Source: Peribacillus sp. FSL E2-0218 (GTDB lineage: Bacteria; Bacillota; Bacilli; Bacillales; DSM-1321). Taken from it: a stretch of DNA of 64,000 nucleotides. The stretch lies in NCBI RefSeq assembly GCF_037992945.1, contig NZ_CP150304.1, positions 2,359,501 through 2,423,500 of the forward strand, read 5' to 3'. The notes beneath the pieces are model-generated. The model had not been told where the DNA came from and made no database searches. It worked only from the letters and a program-made list of their open reading frames with translations. Position 1 is the stretch's first letter, and every line of letters begins with the position of its first letter. Below are positions 10,019-18,540 of the stretch, piece by piece. A program made the position numbers and the translations under genes.

Positions 10019-11109
10019 ACCATTTGGATGGCAAAATCATTAGTTCAGAATTGGCCGCAATCATTTCATGCAGCATGCTAGGAATTGGGATGCTGACGCT
10101 TCCAAGGACAATAACCGAAAAAGTTCACTCGTCCGATGGATGGATTGTCTTGATCCTTAACGGACTGCTAATTGGGTTGTTCATTTGCTTACTTGTTGCC
10201 ATGTTAAAAAAACATCAGGTTACAAGTTATTATACCTATATGGAAGAGGCATACGGAAGGTTGCTCTCCAAAGTTATCGGTTTGCTCGTCGTACTGTACT
10301 TTGTAGGTGTGGCCAGTTTCGAAGTGCTTGCCATGAGTGAAATGGTCCGATTTTATCTGTTGGAGGATACCCCGGAAGAGATCGTGATTCTTACCTTGAT
10401 TCTAGCAAGTGTGCATCTCTTGACAGGGAAAATTAAAGCGATAGCCAAAGTGTGTGTCTTCTTTCTGCCGTTGACTATTGTCATCGTCTTGTTCATTTAC
10501 TTACTAAGTATTAGGATTGTCGATTTAAAAAACATACAGCCTGTCCTTGGCAAAGGCTTCCTGCCCGTGATGAAAGGGATGGGCACCGGTACCTTGTCCT
10601 TTTTTGGAATTGAGCTTTTCATCTTCCTGTTTGGTTTAGTGAAAAATCAAAAAAAGGTAAGGAGCGGGGTTTTACTCGGTTTTTTCATTCCCGTAATCTT
10701 ATATGTGATTACATATGTTCTGGTTGTGGCTGCTTTGACTGTACCGGAAGTGAAAGCCGTCACCTGGCCAACGATTTCATTTATACAATCGTTTGAGGTG
10801 AAGGGAATATTCATCGAGCGTTTGGAGCTATTTCTTTTGATCACCTGGATCCTCCAGTTTTTTTGTACCCATGCAATTTACTCTTATTTTGCAGCAGAAG
10901 GCATGACGAAAATCTTCAACAATTCGTATACAACGAACCTGATCGTTCTCGTTCCCGTCATGTTCATCCTGGCGGAGATTCCGAAAAATACAATCCAGAT
11001 TTTTAAGATGAGCGATATGCTGGGCTATGTTTTCCCTGTTATATTGATTGGCTTGCCCATTGTAACATTCGTGATCGTTCAAGTGAAAAGGAGTCGAAGA
11101 AGCCGATGA
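10015..11109 (+). CDS. GerAB/ArcD/ProY family germinant receptor B subunit (second operon)
   Basis: This is the B subunit of the second receptor, about 364 residues with roughly ten membrane segments. I place the start at the TTG (10015) that overlaps the stop of the A subunit and is preceded by AAAGGGGGG. The product then begins MNHLDGKIISSELAAIISC, as B subunits normally do; an in-frame TTG at 9961 would add 18 residues lying wholly inside the A-subunit gene. The motif LGIGMLTLPR is typical of the family. The next gene starts inside its stop codon, giving an unbroken ABC operon. Confidence 0.92.
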   Translation: MNHLDGKIISSELAAIISCSMLGIGMLTLPRTITEKVHSSDGWIVLILNGLLIGLFICLLVAMLKKHQVTSYYTYMEEAYGRLLSKVIGLLVVLYFVGVASFEVLAMSEMVRFYLLEDTPEEIVILTLILASVHLLTGKIKAIAKVCVFFLPLTIVIVLFIYLLSIRIVDLKNIQPVLGKGFLPVMKGMGTGTLSFFGIELFIFLFGLVKNQKKVRSGVLLGFFIPVILYVITYVLVVAALTVPEVKAVTWPTISFIQSFEVKGIFIERLELFLLITWILQFFCTHAIYSYFAAEGMTKIFNNSYTTNLIVLVPVMFILAEIPKNTIQIFKMSDMLGYVFPVILIGLPIVTFVIVQVKRSRRSR

Positions 11110-12218
11110 AAAGGTTATGGGTACTCTTGCTTATACCATTGCTTTCGGGCTGCTGGGACAGTGAAAACATCGAGGATTTATCCCTTGTGGTAGGAGTGGG
11201 AATCGATTTAAGTAAGAACAAAAACGAAATCAAGTTAACTCAGCAAATTCTCGTACCTCCTGGCTATAGCTTGCAGGAAAATCAAGCTAAATTAAAATAT
11301 AAAAATGTTACCGTCAGTGCGAAAACGCTTCATGAGGCAATACGGGATTCCTTGCTCCTAACCAATACGGTCTTGACAAATCATCAACGAATTTTGCTCA
11401 TCAATGAAGAAGTGTTAAGGGAAATCCGCATGGAAGCCATCATCAATCAGTCGATACGTGACAACAATACAAGAAGAAGCTGCTTTGTTTTTTTAACGAA
11501 AAGACCGACGAGGGAAATATTGGAGAGAGCGGACGACGGGGAGATTCCTTCTAATGTGATCTATGAATTGAAAGATAATGATAAGCGAACGAATAAAATC
11601 CTCCCCCCTTTAACATTGGGACAGGCTTCCTCCAGTTTACAATCAGATGGAAGCTTTGCCATCCAGGCTGTTGATATCAAAGGGGGAAAATTAATTTTGC
11701 AGGGAGCTGGGGTGATCAACGATTCAAAGTTGGTCGGGCTCATGAATAATAAGGATATCGAATCACTGAATTGGTTGAGTGGATCAGTGAAGGGCGGAAT
11801 AATCGAAACGGCCCATCATGGTAAACCTTTCAGCGTTGAAGTGGACAAGAGGAGAAGCCGGAAAATCAGGACAGATTTGGACGGAGATCATTTGACGATC
11901 AATATTTCTGTAGCATACACAGCAAGACTTTCGGAAGATTGGTATGGCAAGGAAAATTCCTTCAAAGAAAGCTATTTAAAAGAAGCCGAACGTGATGCGG
12001 AGGAGAAGGTGACACGAGACGTCGAAAAGGTTGTCTGGAAATTGCAGCATCAATATAAAACGGGGGTAGCGGGGTTGTTCCGTTATGTGGAAAATCAGCA
12101 TCCAGAGTATTGGGAGAAAAATAAGGAGAACTGGGACAAAATTTTCAGTGATGCCGATATCAATTACCAAATCGACTTAGAAATCATCGACTTTGGCTCA
12201 AAAGGTGGGATTAAGTGA
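11106..12218 (+). CDS. Ger(x)C family spore germination lipoprotein (second operon)
   Basis: This is the C subunit of the second receptor. The signal peptide ends in the lipobox LLSGC (Cys16), followed by WDSENIEDLSLVVGVGIDLS, the classic start of a mature Ger(x)C protein. The C-terminal domain contains the charged helix EDVEKVVWKLQ-like segment and the final IDLEIIDFGSKG. Length (370) is normal. It overlaps the B subunit by four bases. Thirteen bases after the stop there is a terminator-like stem-loop, immediately followed by an IS1182-type remnant. Confidence 0.93.
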   Translation: MKRLWVLLLIPLLSGCWDSENIEDLSLVVGVGIDLSKNKNEIKLTQQILVPPGYSLQENQAKLKYKNVTVSAKTLHEAIRDSLLLTNTVLTNHQRILLINEEVLREIRMEAIINQSIRDNNTRRSCFVFLTKRPTREILERADDGEIPSNVIYELKDNDKRTNKILPPLTLGQASSSLQSDGSFAIQAVDIKGGKLILQGAGVINDSKLVGLMNNKDIESLNWLSGSVKGGIIETAHHGKPFSVEVDKRRSRKIRTDLDGDHLTINISVAYTARLSEDWYGKENSFKESYLKEAERDAEEKVTRDVEKVVWKLQHQYKTGVAGLFRYVENQHPEYWEKNKENWDKIFSDADINYQIDLEIIDFGSKGGIK

Positions 12219-12230
12219 TTGTTCATAAAT

Positions 12231-12253
12231 AAGCCTTCCTGAAGGGAAGGTTC
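12231..12253 (+). terminator. Stem-loop after the second ger operon
   Basis: AGCCTTCC pairs with GGAAGGTT across a five-base loop, with one G-T pair. The T tract expected of a terminator is missing because IS sequence starts at 12254. The next hairpin (12266-12305) belongs to the IS end and has a T tail. Confidence 0.55.
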
Positions 12254-12590
12254 CAGATTGTAGACAAAAGGGGGTTCGGAATGGAAATATTCCGAACCCC
12301 CTTTTAAAATTTCCTTTTGATTTTCGGCTAAAGTCAAGAGATAGGACTACTAAGAGCCCATTATAATAGGACATTTTTGGACCTTTCCATCTTTTGCCAT
12401 AGCTTTTGAGAGGCACCTATCTTTCTATAGCAATCATTTCAAGTTGATGATTAGAATCATGCATGGAATGCATCCTCTTCCCCTCAAATTTTAAATCAAA
12501 AAAGACCTAAGGCAAAAGAGTTGTATCAAAAAATAAAAGTCCATTTGATTGGAGCGTGTGTACGCGGCGGCTGCAGGAAAAGAGCGTCTA
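12254..12590. mobile_element. Internally deleted IS1182-type remnant
   Basis: This 340-bp stretch aligns by eye with both outer parts of the complete IS at 34933-36591. Bases 12254 to about 12400 match its left end: the tip CAGATTGTAGACAAAA, the large hairpin, then a decayed 3' end of the transposase gene. Bases from about 12428 to 12590 match the transposase 5' end (AATCATTTCAAGTTGAT shared) and the GC-rich segment beyond it. About 1.2 kb of transposase and the right tip are missing. The hairpin arms AAAAGGGGGTTCGGAAT and its complement (12266-12305) are perfect and end in TTTT, so it can act as terminator for the ger operon. Confidence 0.8.
12266..12306. terminator. IS-derived 17-bp hairpin terminator
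   Basis: A perfect 17-bp stem with a six-base loop, A-rich on one side and T-rich on the other, able to terminate in both directions. It lies inside the IS remnant and is the only efficient-looking terminator between the ger operon and the convergent amine oxidase gene. Confidence 0.75.
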
Positions 12591-12631
12591 CTTGAGCCTT
12601 AGCGACGCCTGCGGTATGCGCACTTCCAAGT

Positions 12632-14185
12632 TCATAGGTTATATGTTCTTGGCAGGTTCGTAACTTCATGTGCAACCCGTATCCCCGATTGGATTCCTCC
12701 TTCGATCCAGGCTGGGGACGTTGAGGTATGCTCCCCTGCGAAGTGGACCCTGCCTTCAGGGGTGGGGATGTAGGGGAACAGGTCTGTTTCCTGACCAGGC
12801 TTAAACATGGAGAAAGCCCCATATGCATACTGGTTCAAAGTCCAGCTATAGGAAGCACCGGTTAAAAACTGATCGTATACTTGTTTTCCATGCACTTTTT
12901 CCAGATTCTTCAACGCATTTTGGATTCGGTCTTGTTCAGGAAGAATATCCCATAACGTGGCGTCATCTTCCCACGTATAGCTGGCCAAGAGAAGGCCGGA
13001 TTCACTTTGATTAAACATGCTGTTAGGGTAATAAGCAAACCTGATGGGAAGGTCGGTCGACAATTTGCCGCCGAATATCCCTTCCCGCTCCCAAAACCGC
13101 TGCCTGAATTGAAGACCGATTTTTGTCGATGCAGCATAATGAAGTTCCCTAATAGCCTTCCACTTATTATGCGAAAAGGAATTCCGGGGCTCAATTTCGA
13201 TAAAGGACAATAATTGAAGTGGGATCGTCACGATGGCAAGATCTCCGGTGACCGTTAAAGGCCTGTTGCTTTGAGTATGTTTAGAATCAATGGTGACCTG
13301 ATTATTTTGTTGGATGATTTTTGTCACCTGATAATTAAAATTCAGATTTTCCTTCAATTCCGGTAGAAATGCATAGGGGAGCCGATCGTTGCCGCCCTCG
13401 ATTGCATAGAAATTGATATCCGGATTAAAGAGCGGCATTAACTCGCGAAGGATCGCAGGAAAAGACAGCTCGGGGAAGCCCTCCAAGCCTAAAAGGACCT
13501 TTATGCTTTCAATCGCCCCCGTGGAAAGGCTGATCCCTACTGGATTGTATTGCAAAAAGAAGCTCATGGAGTATTTATCGAAGTCTCTAATGACGATGCT
13601 CCAATTATTGACAGGGTCTTGATTGATGAAGTCAGTCACCGGCTTAATTGCCAGATTAAGCAATTCTTCAGCTGTTTTCCCTCTTTCACGTGGTGCTACC
13701 GGATATTTCAGTATATCCGGATCTTGTTGGTATATGGCAGCCGTCGTCTTGATGCCATTTACATAAATGGGGTCATTTGGAGTCGTATTGGCAAAAGAGA
13801 GGGTCCGTAATTGGTATTTTTTAATATATTCAGCGACTAAATAGTGATAATTCGGGATGCGCATGGCACCAGCCTCAAGATAGGCATCATCTAGAAATGG
13901 CGCCCTCATAGTCAATATGCGCCCGCCGAGCCTTCCGCTTGCTTCCAATATTGTTACCTCATGTCCTGCTTCCTTTAAAAGGGAAGCGGCAACTAATCCA
14001 GAAATGCCGGCTCCAACGATGATGATCTTTTTTGGAGTAAAGGAAGGTCCCAGTCCATTTTTAATGACAGCGAGCATCTGATCGGGTGAAAGCGGGTCGT
14101 TGGAAAAGGCCAAAAAAAACTCTCCTCTCTGATTAAACATTCCTAATCGGGGATTTACTCTATCATATTCTAAAAGGTTCACCAT
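12632..14185 (-). CDS. Flavin monoamine/L-amino-acid oxidase family protein
   Basis: This FAD-dependent amine oxidase probably oxidises an amine or L-amino acid to the imine with release of hydrogen peroxide. A 50-residue N-terminal extension precedes the Rossmann dinucleotide fold IIIVGAGISGLVAA, then the GG doublet motif LEASGRLGGRILT. The C-terminal FAD motif reads VHFAGEHTSTSPAWIEGGIQ-like, which is diagnostic of the family. It resembles B. subtilis YobN and animal L-amino-acid oxidases. No signal peptide is seen, so it should be cytoplasmic. It is monocistronic and convergent with the ger operon. The substrate is not determinable from sequence. Confidence 0.88.
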   Translation of the reverse strand: MVNLLEYDRVNPRLGMFNQRGEFFLAFSNDPLSPDQMLAVIKNGLGPSFTPKKIIIVGAGISGLVAASLLKEAGHEVTILEASGRLGGRILTMRAPFLDDAYLEAGAMRIPNYHYLVAEYIKKYQLRTLSFANTTPNDPIYVNGIKTTAAIYQQDPDILKYPVAPRERGKTAEELLNLAIKPVTDFINQDPVNNWSIVIRDFDKYSMSFFLQYNPVGISLSTGAIESIKVLLGLEGFPELSFPAILRELMPLFNPDINFYAIEGGNDRLPYAFLPELKENLNFNYQVTKIIQQNNQVTIDSKHTQSNRPLTVTGDLAIVTIPLQLLSFIEIEPRNSFSHNKWKAIRELHYAASTKIGLQFRQRFWEREGIFGGKLSTDLPIRFAYYPNSMFNQSESGLLLASYTWEDDATLWDILPEQDRIQNALKNLEKVHGKQVYDQFLTGASYSWTLNQYAYGAFSMFKPGQETDLFPYIPTPEGRVHFAGEHTSTSPAWIEGGIQSGIRVAHEVTNLPRTYNL

Positions 14186-14444
14186 TTATGAAGATTATTG
14201 ATTAATTGGTTCCTTCATCAACAAAAATCATTCCACTAGTCAATAAAAAGGGTCCGTAAAGATACTGAATATATATCAACAGAAACCTCGCCAGAATATT
14301 CATTTCATTAGTTCCTCAAAAAACCTTTCAGCTAAGCAACTATATTAATGGATCCCATGAAAACTTAGTTTGTGGGATTTTATTAAATATTTTCCTTTCC
14401 TGCGGAGATACTACCAAGAGACAAAGGTTAGAAAGGAAGAAAGT

Positions 14445-15806
14445 ATGGATCATTTACAAATGGCCCGTGCAATGTTCGGGACGAATATGGCAGTACATAT
14501 CATATTTGCGACGATAGGCGTCGGGTTGCCGATGATGATGTTGGCCGCGGAATTGATGTATCAAAAAACAAAGGACCTACAGTATGTTGTCATGGCCAAA
14601 CGCTGGACGAAAACATTAGGGGTGCTCCTTGGGGTCGGAATCCCCACAGGTACGATTGCTGGTGTGCAGCTATCCCTTTTATGGCCTGGATTCATGGAAG
14701 TGATTGGTCGAGTGATGGCGCTTCCGTTCCAAATCGAGATTTATGCATTCATGGTTGAGGCATTGTTCATGTCCATTTATGTGTATGCAGCTGAAAAAAT
14801 CAAGCCATGGGCACGAATCGTGAGTTTGTTTTTTGTCGCATTCGGAGCATTGGCATCGGCTGTATTGATTTCAAATGTGCATGCATTTGAAGGAACGCCC
14901 GCCGGCTTCCGGTTTGAAAATGGGGAAATAGTCGATGTGGATCCTTGGGCGGCTTTTTTCAATCCAAGCTTCTTGGTGACAGCAGGGCATACGGCGCTTA
15001 CGGCATATACAACAGGTGCTTTTGTCGTAGCGGCAGTTGCTGCGTATAAAATGTTGAAGAACAAATTCGGAACCACAGAATTTAATTTTCACCAAAAAGC
15101 GCTGAAGCTTAGCATCGTCTTGGGTTTGGTTTTTTCTTTTTTGACAGCGCTCAACGGACATTCGACCACACAGCATTTGTACCGCGAGCAGCCAGAGAAA
15201 TTAGCGGCTGCCGAAGGCTTGTTCGAAACCACGGACCACGCTGGTCTTACCTTATTCGGTTATACCGATCGGGAAGCCCAGGAAGTGAAGTATGGGATTG
15301 AATTTCCTTGGCTCTTAAGCTTTTTATCAGGCAATAGTTTCGATACGGTCGTAAGGGGCTTGAACGATTTCCCTGAGGAGTATTGGCCGCCTCTTTATGT
15401 CCATATTTTATTCAATGCGATGGTGCTCATTGGTTCAGGTTTAATCGCTTTATCTCTGTTTGCTTTGGTTTGGAGTAAGTGGTTGAAAAAGGAAACCTAT
15501 CCAAAGTGGATTCTCTGGTTATTTGTGGCGGCGGGTCCGTTTTCGGTGATTTCTATCGAATGTGGCTGGATTTATGCTTGTACAGGCAGGCAGCCCTGGA
15601 CGATATACAGGATGCTTACCACTGCGGACTCCGTCACAACCTATGAGAATCTTGGATTTTTATTCACGATGTTCATTATCGTATATATCGTGTTGTGCGT
15701 GTCAGTCGTGTTTACATTGCTGTACTATTTCAAACGAAATCCGATAAGTGAGGATATATATAAAGCCGAACAAAAAGATGTGAGGCTCTTTGATTCCAAT
15801 TCATGA
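14445..15806 (+). CDS. cydA: Cytochrome bd-type quinol oxidase subunit I
   Basis: Subunit I of a bd-type terminal oxidase, which oxidises quinol and reduces oxygen to water at low oxygen tension. About nine membrane segments are present. Expected haem ligands are visible: His18 in AVHIIFATIG, the His of GHTALTAYTTGAF, and the conserved GRQPW motif near the end. The quinol loop is short, as in the Bacillus YthA/CioA-like branch rather than E. coli CydA. I start at ATG 14445 because GAAAGGAAG precedes it and the product begins MDHLQMARAMFG like the family; an upstream in-frame start at 14370 has no ribosome site. About 453 residues. cydB follows directly. Confidence 0.93.
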   Translation: MDHLQMARAMFGTNMAVHIIFATIGVGLPMMMLAAELMYQKTKDLQYVVMAKRWTKTLGVLLGVGIPTGTIAGVQLSLLWPGFMEVIGRVMALPFQIEIYAFMVEALFMSIYVYAAEKIKPWARIVSLFFVAFGALASAVLISNVHAFEGTPAGFRFENGEIVDVDPWAAFFNPSFLVTAGHTALTAYTTGAFVVAAVAAYKMLKNKFGTTEFNFHQKALKLSIVLGLVFSFLTALNGHSTTQHLYREQPEKLAAAEGLFETTDHAGLTLFGYTDREAQEVKYGIEFPWLLSFLSGNSFDTVVRGLNDFPEEYWPPLYVHILFNAMVLIGSGLIALSLFALVWSKWLKKETYPKWILWLFVAAGPFSVISIECGWIYACTGRQPWTIYRMLTTADSVTTYENLGFLFTMFIIVYIVLCVSVVFTLLYYFKRNPISEDIYKAEQKDVRLFDSNS

Positions 15807-15820
15807 AAGGAGGAAGGCAA

Positions 15821-16867
15821 ATGAGCGATGCTCTTCTTGCAATTACGTTGGTTTGGGGCTTTATTTTTCTTTATGCCATCATGGCCTCGATGGATTTTGG
15901 TGCTGGTTTCTGGGCGATGACTTACATTAAAAAGGAAGAAACGAACGCTACGAAGATAGCGAACAGCTATTTATCGCCAACTTGGGAAGTGACCAATACA
16001 TTTGTCGTCGGACTTGTCATTGCAATCTACAGCTTATTCCCAGGTGCGGTTTTCCCAATTGGAGTGGCCTTAATCGTTCCAGCAAGCCTGATATTGGTTT
16101 TGCTTTGTATCAGGAGTGCTTTCTTGGTTTTCTCCCATAGCGTAGACAAATATGAAAAAGTGCTGACGTATATTTCAGGGATTACGGGCTTGATCATCCC
16201 CGGCCTTTTGATCAGTGTCTTGCCTATCACACATCTAGGGTTTGTCGAAGGGGTGAAGGGGAATGAAGAGCTGAATTTAACGAAGCTTTTCACGAGCCCC
16301 AATGAATATGCCTTCTTGTTGTTCGGGGTATTCAGTACACTTTTTTTATCTTCCTTACTCCTATCCGACTACTCAAAGCAAGCGGATGAAATGAAAGCTT
16401 ACAAAATCTATCGCAGGGATGCGATGATAACCGGACCGCTAATGCTAGTCATGGCCTTGCTGGTAATGGTTACATTAAAAAACGAAGCGAACTGGATTTA
16501 TGTAGAAATGATGAAAAAATCATCATTATTACTTGTTTCGCTAGTCTTTTTTGTCTTAGCGGGGATAGCGCTTTATCTTCCCTATTTTTCTAAACGTGAG
16601 GTCAAAGGGATGCCGCGTCTCGCCGTCATTGCGATCATCATTCAATATTTGATCGGCAGCTATGTGTATGGCCTTGCCCATTTACCTTACATCATATATC
16701 CAAATGTCACGATCCATTCAGGCTTTACCGACCCTGCATCCTTCAGGGCGGTGTTTGCCACTTACATCGTAGGCTTTGCAATATTGGTTCCAGGTTTCTA
16801 CTATTTCTGGTCGATCTTCATGAAGGACCAGCGCCGTAAGTTCAAACGACGACAAATGACCAATTAG
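15821..16867 (+). CDS. cydB: Cytochrome bd-type quinol oxidase subunit II
   Basis: Subunit II of the bd oxidase, a membrane protein with about eight or nine segments that forms the heterodimer with CydA. It begins MSDALLAITLVWGFIFLYAIMASMDFGAGFW, the typical CydB opening with the conserved DFG. The ATG at 15821 is preceded by AAAGGAGG at ideal spacing; an earlier ATG at 15803 overlaps the cydA stop but lacks its own site. The length of 348 residues is normal. There are no cydCD genes in the window, so haem-insertion functions must lie elsewhere. Confidence 0.93.
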   Translation: MSDALLAITLVWGFIFLYAIMASMDFGAGFWAMTYIKKEETNATKIANSYLSPTWEVTNTFVVGLVIAIYSLFPGAVFPIGVALIVPASLILVLLCIRSAFLVFSHSVDKYEKVLTYISGITGLIIPGLLISVLPITHLGFVEGVKGNEELNLTKLFTSPNEYAFLLFGVFSTLFLSSLLLSDYSKQADEMKAYKIYRRDAMITGPLMLVMALLVMVTLKNEANWIYVEMMKKSSLLLVSLVFFVLAGIALYLPYFSKREVKGMPRLAVIAIIIQYLIGSYVYGLAHLPYIIYPNVTIHSGFTDPASFRAVFATYIVGFAILVPGFYYFWSIFMKDQRRKFKRRQMTN

Positions 16868-16896
16868 TCCATCCTTTGAAAAGAGAGGTTATCACG

Positions 16897-17664
16897 ATGA
16901 AAAAGTTAGATTTGCTAAAATATGCGGTTTTAGTTCTTTCACTCTTTGTGAGCTATCAGGCGGTTGAAGCGCATGATAAGAATTTTCAGGTTGATGGCAC
17001 TTACATCTCCACAAAAAGGGATGTAACAGGGGACCAGAAAATAGACATCATCCAGGTTCACGGGCTGCCTTATAAAGCGGGAAGCAAGTTCCTGAAGCAA
17101 ATTGAGTTGATTGTCGAAAGCGATCGCCGTACGATCAGCGTACCGTTAGAAGCTGGGTATGATCCTGAACTAAAGGTAGCGGATTTGAATAATGATGGAC
17201 TGCAGGACATATTGGTCACGGTATTGATGGAAGGCAAGGATCGTTTGATCACAAGCCGTGCCTATACATTCAAGGATGGAAAAGTACATGAACTGGACAT
17301 GCCTCCATCCGTGCCTGTAACGGCACAATTTTTGGACGGATACAAGGCGAAAATCAGTATTGAAGGACAAAAGCCTGTAGTGATGGATATCCGTTCAAGA
17401 AAAAAAGAATACGATGATTTGGGCATTTATCAGGACGGAAAGCTGAATGAACCGACAGAGCTTTTGGTGAATCCATACACGACGCTTGATATCAAATCAG
17501 TCTTTGGAAAAAGGAAGCGACTTATCGGAATCCAAAAAGTGAACGGGGCCGATGAACGTGATCCATTATTGGAAATCCAGTCGGTATGGACGTACGAAAA
17601 TGAATGGAAACTTGTAAAAGCCAAGGTAAAAGAAATCAAGGCAAACAAGCAAACAAGGAGATAG
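16897..17664 (+). CDS. Secreted protein with an FG-GAP/VCBS-like calcium motif
   Basis: I do not recognise the specific family. The 255-residue product has an N-terminal signal peptide (about residues 1-25, ending VEAHDKNF) and a mature, mostly beta-strand protein. The segment VADLNNDGLQDILVT has the DxNxDGxxD pattern of calcium-binding FG-GAP/VCBS repeats, and an earlier DVTGDQKIDIIQV is a degenerate copy. ATG 16897 has AGAGAGG upstream and follows cydB by 29 bases, so it may be cotranscribed with cydAB. An in-frame TTG at 16876 is less likely as start. A terminator follows. Confidence 0.75.
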   Translation: MKKLDLLKYAVLVLSLFVSYQAVEAHDKNFQVDGTYISTKRDVTGDQKIDIIQVHGLPYKAGSKFLKQIELIVESDRRTISVPLEAGYDPELKVADLNNDGLQDILVTVLMEGKDRLITSRAYTFKDGKVHELDMPPSVPVTAQFLDGYKAKISIEGQKPVVMDIRSRKKEYDDLGIYQDGKLNEPTELLVNPYTTLDIKSVFGKRKRLIGIQKVNGADERDPLLEIQSVWTYENEWKLVKAKVKEIKANKQTRR

Positions 17665-17693
17665 AAAATATTTGAAATAGAATGAAGGAAGAT

Positions 17694-17722
17694 GACAGCT
17701 CTTAATCTTGAGGGCTGTTTTT
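17694..17722 (+). terminator. Terminator after the cydAB operon
   Basis: ACAGCTCT pairs with AGGGCTGT (one G-T pair) around an eight-base loop and is followed by TTTTTC. Confidence 0.8.
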
Positions 17723-17849
17723 CAATTATATTTAAAAATTGACAATTTTTAAATATTTGGTAAAATCGAAATGAATCCAGTTTTATACATAACGGGTTAT
17801 TGTCCACTGGATTAAATGTAAGCGGATACAAAGGTGGAGGTGCAGACCT

Positions 17850-18422
17850 ACGGAGTTAAAGGAAAAAATAATAGAAAAATCGTTGACTCTCTTCGAACAG
17901 CATGGCTACCATGGTGTCTCCGTTAACGAAATCGTTAAGGCATGCGGAACAAGCAAGGGTGGTTTTTATCACCATTTCTCTTCCAAAGATGAGCTTTTAT
18001 TTGTCATTCATGATTATTTTATTTCATATGTATTAACAAATGCACAGGAAGCCATATCAGCAAGTACACATCCAGCCGAAAAAATGAAAAAGATCATTCA
18101 ATCATTCGTAAAAGTGTTTGACCTGTATCAACCGCACATTTCAGTATTCTATCAAGAAAGCATTTACTTAAAACCGCCATATGTGGAAGCCATTATGAAA
18201 AAGCGAAAGATGTATAAAGAAATTATATTTTCCGTCATCGAGGAAGGAATTGAAAAAGGCGTGTTCCGCAGCGAATTGCCGGTAGAAATCACCGGTATGT
18301 CGATCCTGGGGATGGTTAACTGGTCCTACAAATGGTACAAAAGGGACGGCGGAAAAACGATCGATGAAATCGGAGAGATATATATCGATTTAATCCTTCA
18401 TGCATTATTGACGGATAAGTAA
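17850..18422 (+). CDS. TetR/AcrR-family regulator, probable non-ATG start
   Basis: A TetR-type repressor of about 190 residues. The N-terminal DNA-binding domain reads ELKEKIIEKSLTLFEQHGYHG, VSVNEIVKACGTSKGGFYHHF, a textbook TetR helix-turn-helix, followed by a helical ligand domain. The first obvious start, TTG 17883, would cut helix 1 in half and lacks a ribosome site. GGAGGTG (17836-17842) lies seven bases before an in-frame ACG at 17850, which is where the alignment expects the initiator. So the start is either a rare ACG or an ATG changed by one base. It lies just upstream of, and in line with, the acyl-CoA operon it probably controls, presumably released by an acyl-CoA. Confidence 0.8.
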   Translation, partial: TELKEKIIEKSLTLFEQHGYHGVSVNEIVKACGTSKGGFYHHFSSKDELLFVIHDYFISYVLTNAQEAISASTHPAEKMKKIIQSFVKVFDLYQPHISVFYQESIYLKPPYVEAIMKKRKMYKEIIFSVIEEGIEKGVFRSELPVEITGMSILGMVNWSYKWYKRDGGKTIDEIGEIYIDLILHALLTDK

Positions 18423-18493
18423 ATGGAAAAGGAAAGCTCCCAGCCATCTTTACCCCATATCGCATAGATTATGGAATAAAGCGAAAAAGTGAT

Positions 18494-18522
18494 TTGCACA
18501 GACCAACTAGTCGGTCTTAAAT
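18494..18522 (+). promoter_or_regulatory. Sigma-A promoter with TetR-type operator in its spacer
   Basis: TTGCAC (18494-18499) and TTAAAT (18517-18522) are separated by exactly 17 bases. The 18-bp near-palindrome AGACCAACTAGTCGGTCT (18500-18517, eight of nine pairs match) fills the spacer. Binding of the adjacent TetR protein would block RNA polymerase at the yngJ-type operon. Confidence 0.75.
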
Positions 18523-18540
18523 AGGAAGGGGAAGTGACAA

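Noticed and set aside
12526..12828. Minus-strand 100-codon frame near the end of the amine oxidase gene
   Set aside because: It overlaps the IS remnant and the amine oxidase C-terminus in another frame and has no ribosome site.
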